Assembly (NCBI GenBank): GCA_023374025.1
Contig: SIJG01000059.1
Location: 641,620 to 705,619, forward strand
Direction: 5' to 3'
Source of the DNA: Heterodera schachtii
Lineage: Eukaryota > Nematoda > Chromadorea > Rhabditida > Heteroderidae
DNA length: 64,000 nucleotides
A program made the translations under genes and the position numbers. The notes beneath the pieces are model-generated. The model made no database searches and was not told the origin of the DNA. It was given only the letters and a program-made list of their open reading frames with translations. Positions 59,180 through 64,000 of the stretch are shown piece after piece. Position 1 is the stretch's first letter. Every line of letters starts with the position of its first letter.

Positions 59180-61617
59180 TTCGCCATTTTAATTCTTTTC
59201 AAATCATTTTTTATATTTTTAAATAAATAAATTTTTAATTTTCTCGGTTTCGTAATTACAATACTTATCAGTCATTACTTTCGACTAAATTATCGTTTTT
59301 TAATTTTTAATTATTTTCTATTGATTTAATTTAAATTAATTAGGAAAGTATGATTAATAGGGATAGGATTTATAGTTTTTCCCTATTTTTTTCCTGAGCT
59401 CCCCGAAGCCAGAAATGCACGAGAAACACATTTTTTCGGCTGTTGTTAAGCTACTTTTTGAGTTATTAGCAACTATTTTCTAGTTTTTTATTTTTAGCAA
59501 CTAAAAAACTATAAATTTTTGAAAAAAACTATTTTCAACTATTTTGGCGTTTTGCCAAAATTTGTTAACAAATGAATAAAAACGAAAAAGACACCCTTAA
59601 GAATCGTTTTATTTATTTAAACAAGAATTTATATTTTTAAAAATTATTTATCTCAATACTGATTTGGTTTTATTTTGTTACCTTTTTGGATAAAATTTTA
59701 CGATTTTACACCCAATACCCATTTTTAGCAAATATTTTGGGGTTTTTTTAGAAACTAAAAACTAACTATTTTGGCACTTTTTAGCAACTATAAATCGTAT
59801 CCCTAATGATTAACATTAATAAAAGTTTGTTATATTTGAATTTATTATTTTCTACAAAATACCAATTATTTTCAAATATAAATATTCATTTTCTTTAATT
59901 TATAATTTTTTAAAATTATTTTTTAAATATTATGTTATTTTTTGTACTTATTAATTTAATCAACATTTATATTGCCTAATAAATCATCGGATATCTTAAA
60001 TAAATTTGTATTTTTGGAAAATGTTTACTCCAAATTTTTTTCATTTAATTGTTTATTTTTCTTTATACATTTAAAGAAAATAATTTTTTTTATTTTTCTT
60101 TTATTCTTCATAAATTGTCTCCATATTTACTTAATTTATGTTAATTTATTTTATGTTTCTGTTTAATTTATGTTTTTCTCTATTTCTTTTAATAATTATT
60201 TTCTATCTTTTCTTTTTAATCTTGACGCCTAACACTTCTTAATTACCCATCAATAATCTCTTTTCACTGCTTTTGCATTATTTCATCTTAATTGTATCTA
60301 TAAATGAGCTAATCAATATAAATTTAAGTTTTGCTGTTTGTGATCTCTTATGTTTATTTATATGGATTTTTATTTAAAATTTTTGAATTTTTTCATTTTA
60401 GTTGAGACAATACTTCTCTGCTTGTTATATGTATTGTTCAGTTTTTAATGATTCCTTTTTTTAATTATCTGTGTGATAGGTAATGTGAATAGGCATTATT
60501 TTAGGTCCTTAAAATTTCTAAGTTCAATTTCTAACTAATTTGTTTTTTATTTTTTCGAATTGTGCTTCTTTTCGCCATCTTTTTCATTTTGTATAAACTC
60601 CTACGAGGAGCATCCGTTTTTTTCTACTTTGTTTTTGGGATAATTATACACAAATTTCGTTGGCACCCAATCAGAAAAATATTTATTTTTTATTGACAAA
60701 TTAATAGATTTTTATTTTAATTTGGTATTTTAATAATTAATTAATTTTATTTGTTAGTTTTAAAATCAGGTATAAATATAAGCTTTTATATGACAATTAA
60801 TAATTATGTGTTTGAATTCTAAATTAATTTACCTATTAACCAACTTATTTAAATTTCCTCCATTTCCTAAAGTATTTGAAATTTTATCCATTTTTTATTA
60901 TATAATAATATGTGCATATTTTTTGATAAAAGCTGTCTTTATTAGTTTCTTCTTTGTCGAGAAAATTAGCCAAGACACATTAGTGTTATTTTTTTATATA
61001 AATAATCGAAATAATTCTACATTTTTCCTCTTTTAATTGTTTAAGTTTGAATGATTTAATCAGGTATTTAATCTCACTTTAATTTTTTTATTCTCTACAT
61101 TATTTTAGTAATCAATATCAATTTTTTATTTATTTATTTGATTTAACAGTTTTTTGTTGTAGTTGTTTCAAAAAGCCAAGGTTCATCTTAAATATTTTCT
61201 TAGTAATTTCTTAATATTTCTTTACATTTTATAAATTGGATTGATGAAAAGCTATTTATTCAAAATTACTTTTGTTTTTGTGATTTCTTCATTTTTCATA
61301 TTAAGATATTATTAAACACGTCCACTTATATCTCCTGCATTTTGGTAATTTTTATAATTTCATATGAGTAAAATTATTTGTTTAAATTTATTTGAAATAT
61401 TTTAGATTTAATATTTAAATGCTATAAAACTCTCGTTTTTAATACTCATTCGTTCGCTCAGAAAATTAGAAATTTTTATTCTTTTCATCATATATACAAC
61501 AGAATCGAAAAATTTACTTTCGTTGGAAAAGTTGATTGTTTTTCATTTAAACAAATGATTTTTTAATTAAAATTTTATCTAACTCAAATTTGGCTAGTCA
61601 TTTTCAATTAGGTGCGC
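59180..61617. other. T-rich stretch, nothing supported
   Basis: Long T-rich DNA. 59,380-59,560 and 59,740-59,810 contain related phrases (AACTATTTT, AACTAAAAAACTA), perhaps a short dispersed repeat. A copy of the AAGGTTCATC repeat lies near 61,180. The + frames are hydrophobic artefacts. Confidence 0.4.
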
Positions 61618-61737
61618 ATGTTGCATTATATAAGCGGATTAAAGCCGCATTTAAGTGTACAAAATGTCACAGTAAATATTCATTTAAATTTAAAAAATAA
61701 TGTTAATCAAATAAAAATTAAAATTTTTTTGTATTAA
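61618..61737 (+). CDS. small coding candidate at the skew switch, 39 codons
   Basis: ATG at 61,618 begins MLHYISGLKPHLSVQNVTVN and continues AT-rich to a TAA. TTTTCAATTAG, an acceptor-like tract, ends six bases before the ATG, as at a trans-splice site. The + strand turns A-rich from here. It may be a first exon whose AT-rich end is intron. Confidence 0.35.
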   Translation: MLHYISGLKPHLSVQNVTVNIHLNLKNNVNQIKIKIFLY

Positions 61738-61824
61738 TTTCTTAATTTTAATCAAATTATAATTATCGTTGATAAAATATTAACTTTCATCTACAAAAAG
61801 AAAAAAATGCTACAGATAAAAGCA

Positions 61825-62031
61825 TTATAAAATACTTTCATTATCTTTGAATTTTTGAAATTCGACCTTCGAATGGGTTAAAAATAAAAATAATTTTTTT
61901 TTGTAATTATCAAAGAATTTTACTATAGATCTGTTAACTTTCTTCTTAAATCTGCAAAGAAGTAGGAAAATAGAAAATGTACGACATATAAATTCACAAG
62001 TTGGCTCACTTTCAACCAAATTAAATTCCAT
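61825..62031 (-). CDS. coding candidate, 68 codons from ATG, unknown product
   Basis: ATG at 62,031 reads MEFNLVESEPTCEFICRTFS, then a short hydrophobic part and a lysine-rich tail to 61,825. An acceptor-like CTTTGCAG lies inside, so exon structure may differ. Three cysteines lie in the first half. The composition is more natural than neighbouring frames, but no domain is recognised. Confidence 0.35.
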   Translation of the reverse strand: MEFNLVESEPTCEFICRTFSIFLLLCRFKKKVNRSIVKFFDNYKKKLFLFLTHSKVEFQKFKDNESIL

Positions 62032-62303
62032 AATATCATTAAATAGCTCTTTTAACTGTTCTCATACCAGAATATTAATTTAGAAATTTTTTATAACAAA
62101 ATATAAAAAAGTAAGATTATTAAATTCCAACAAGTCTTAAGTATGAATGGTTGCAATTGAGCCAACTGATGAATTTATTGTTTTATATTTTAAGTTTTCC
62201 TACTCCTTGGGGGATTTAAGAAACGCCCATAGATGTCGCTTCTGGACCAGATAAATTATGTTTTACATTTTGTCAAGATATTCAAATAATGTTTAATTGT
62301 AAA

Positions 62304-64000
62304 CTTGCTGATATTTATATAGTGCTTCAAAACAAACACTCTTAAATAGAAATGAGTGTGCTTAATATTTAAATTACTAAAGGAATGAACAAGATTCAAG
62401 CGTTATTACAGCTCCCCGTTCTTTATTCTATAAAAATACTTTTATTAATATGCTTGTAACGAACCCAATTGATAAAGTAACAAAATATAGTTTCGTTTTT
62501 TATGCACTTAAAAACTTAAAAACACAAAACAACCTACAAATTTATGGAGGGGAATCGCTATCATTTCTAATTTTCGAAGCTTAAGGTAAATAGTTATTAC
62601 ATATGAATATCATATTTTATAATTCCCTCTCACTAGTTAAATTTAAAAAATTGTTTATCAGTTAAAAAGATTCCAGGCCAACAACAAAAACTTGCTGATA
62701 TTTATATAGTGCTTCAAAACAAACACTCTTAAATAGAAATGAGTGTGCTTAATATTGAAATTACTAAAGGAATGGACAAGATTCAAGCGTTATTACAGCT
62801 CCCCGTTCTTTATTGTATAAAAATATTTTTATTAATATGCTTGTAACGAACCAAATGGATAAAGTAACAAAATATAGTTTCGTTTTTTATGCACTTAAAA
62901 ACTTAAAAACACAAAACAACCTACAAATTTATGGAGGGGAATCGCTATCATTTCTAATTTTCGAAGCTTAATGTAAATAGTTATTACATATGAATATCAT
63001 ATTTTATAATTCCCTCTCACTAGTTAAATTTAAAAAATTGTTTATCAGTTAAAAAGATTCCAGGCCAACAACAAAAACTTGCTGATATTTATATAGTGCT
63101 TCAAAACAAACACTCTTAAATAGAATTGAGTGTGCTTAATATTGAAATTACTAAAGGAATGGACAAGATTCAAGCGTTATTACAGCTCCCCGTTCTTTAT
63201 CGTATAAAAATATTTTTATTAATATGCTTGTAACGAACCAAATGGATAAAGTAACAAAATATAGTTTCGTTTTTTATGCACTTAAAAACTTAAAAACACA
63301 AAACAACCTACAAATTTATGGAGGGGAATCGCTATCATTTCTAATTTTCGAAGCTTAATGTAAATAGTTATTACATATGAATATCATATTTTATAATTCC
63401 CTCTCACTAGTTAAATTTAAAAAATTGTTTATCAGTTAAAAAGATTCCAGGCCAACAACAAAAACTTGCTGATATTTATATAGTGCTTCAAAACAAACAC
63501 TCTTAAATAGAAATGAGTGTGCTTAATATTGAAATTACTAAAGGAATGGACAAGATTCAAGCGTTATTACAGCTCCCCGTTCTTTATCGTATAAAAATAT
63601 TTTTATTAATATGCTTGTAACGAACCAAATGGATAAAGTAACAAAATATAGTTTCGTTTTTTATGCACTTAAAAACTTAAAAACACAAAACAACCTACAA
63701 ATTTATGGAGGGGAATCGCTATCATTTCTAATTTTCGAAGCTTAATGTAAATAGTTATTACATATGAATATCATATTTTATAATTCCCTCTCACTAGTTA
63801 AATTTAAAAAATTGTTTATCAGTTAAAAAGATTCCAGGCCAACAACAAAAACTTGCTGATATTTATATAGTGCTTCAAAACAAACACTCTTAAATAGAAT
63901 TGAGTGTGCTTAATATTGAAATTACTAAAGGAATGGACAAGATTCAAGCGTTATTACAGCTCCCCGTTCTTTATCGTATAAAAATATTTTTATTAATATG
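62304..64000 (+). repeat. 387-bp satellite array, four full copies and a partial one
   Basis: CTTGCTGATATTTATATAGT starts copies at 62,304, 62,691, 63,078, 63,465 and 63,852, exactly 387 bp apart; the array continues past the window end. Copies differ at very few positions. The first copy is the most diverged. Variant AATTGAG occurs in copies 3 and 5 and AAATGAG in copies 1, 2 and 4, hinting at a two-unit higher-order pattern. No open frame is conserved across the unit. Confidence 0.97.

Noticed and set aside
62304..64000. CRISPR-like array
   Set aside because: The repeats are 387 bp and contiguous, without spacers; this is a tandem satellite in eukaryotic-looking DNA.

Overview
The window looks like nuclear DNA of a very AT-rich animal, most likely a nematode. 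This rests on a Tc5-type DNA transposon with a TNA target duplication, short introns of about 35-45 bp inside it, short multi-exon genes, and a few ATG codons preceded within 4-6 bases by a splice-acceptor-like tract. No rRNA, plastid, bacterial operon or CRISPR signal was seen. Species cannot be named from sequence alone.

Layout. 1-1309 is a 654-bp tandem duplication. 1-20.1 kb is A-rich on the + strand with a MULE-like foldback element (6.06-7.53 kb), a LINE reverse-transcriptase remnant (11.8 kb), a palindrome-bearing repeat (12.1 kb) and a 242-bp tandem array (17.4-18.2 kb). At about 20.1 kb the + strand turns T-rich and stays so to about 31.4 kb. 31,485-34,089 is a nearly complete Tc5-like transposon with 355-bp terminal inverted repeats; a 396-bp hAT MITE sits immediately beside it (34,101-34,496). 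35-40.8 kb is the best gene-bearing part: several multi-exon genes, all on the - strand, of which the seven-exon model at 38,438-40,311 is the best supported. 41.8-43.6 kb is A-rich again. 43.6-44.3 kb holds a cluster of small elements (GGGACC foldback, 100-bp duplication, tRNA-derived SINE-like unit, palindrome copy). 44.3-61.6 kb is strongly T-rich and carries many diverged repeat copies plus short, more GC-rich islands that read open on the - strand. From about 61.6 kb the + strand is A-rich, and 62,304-64,000 is a homogeneous 387-bp satellite that runs off the end.

Interpretation. The short islands in the long A-rich and T-rich domains tend to be open on whichever strand is A-rich (+ before 20.1 kb, - in 20-31 and 44-61 kb). 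I read them as candidate exons or decayed gene copies. A-rich DNA always translates into plausible polar peptides, so they carry low confidence unless splice phase or a paralogous copy supports them. Most named functions here belong to mobile elements; the host genes could not be assigned to known families.
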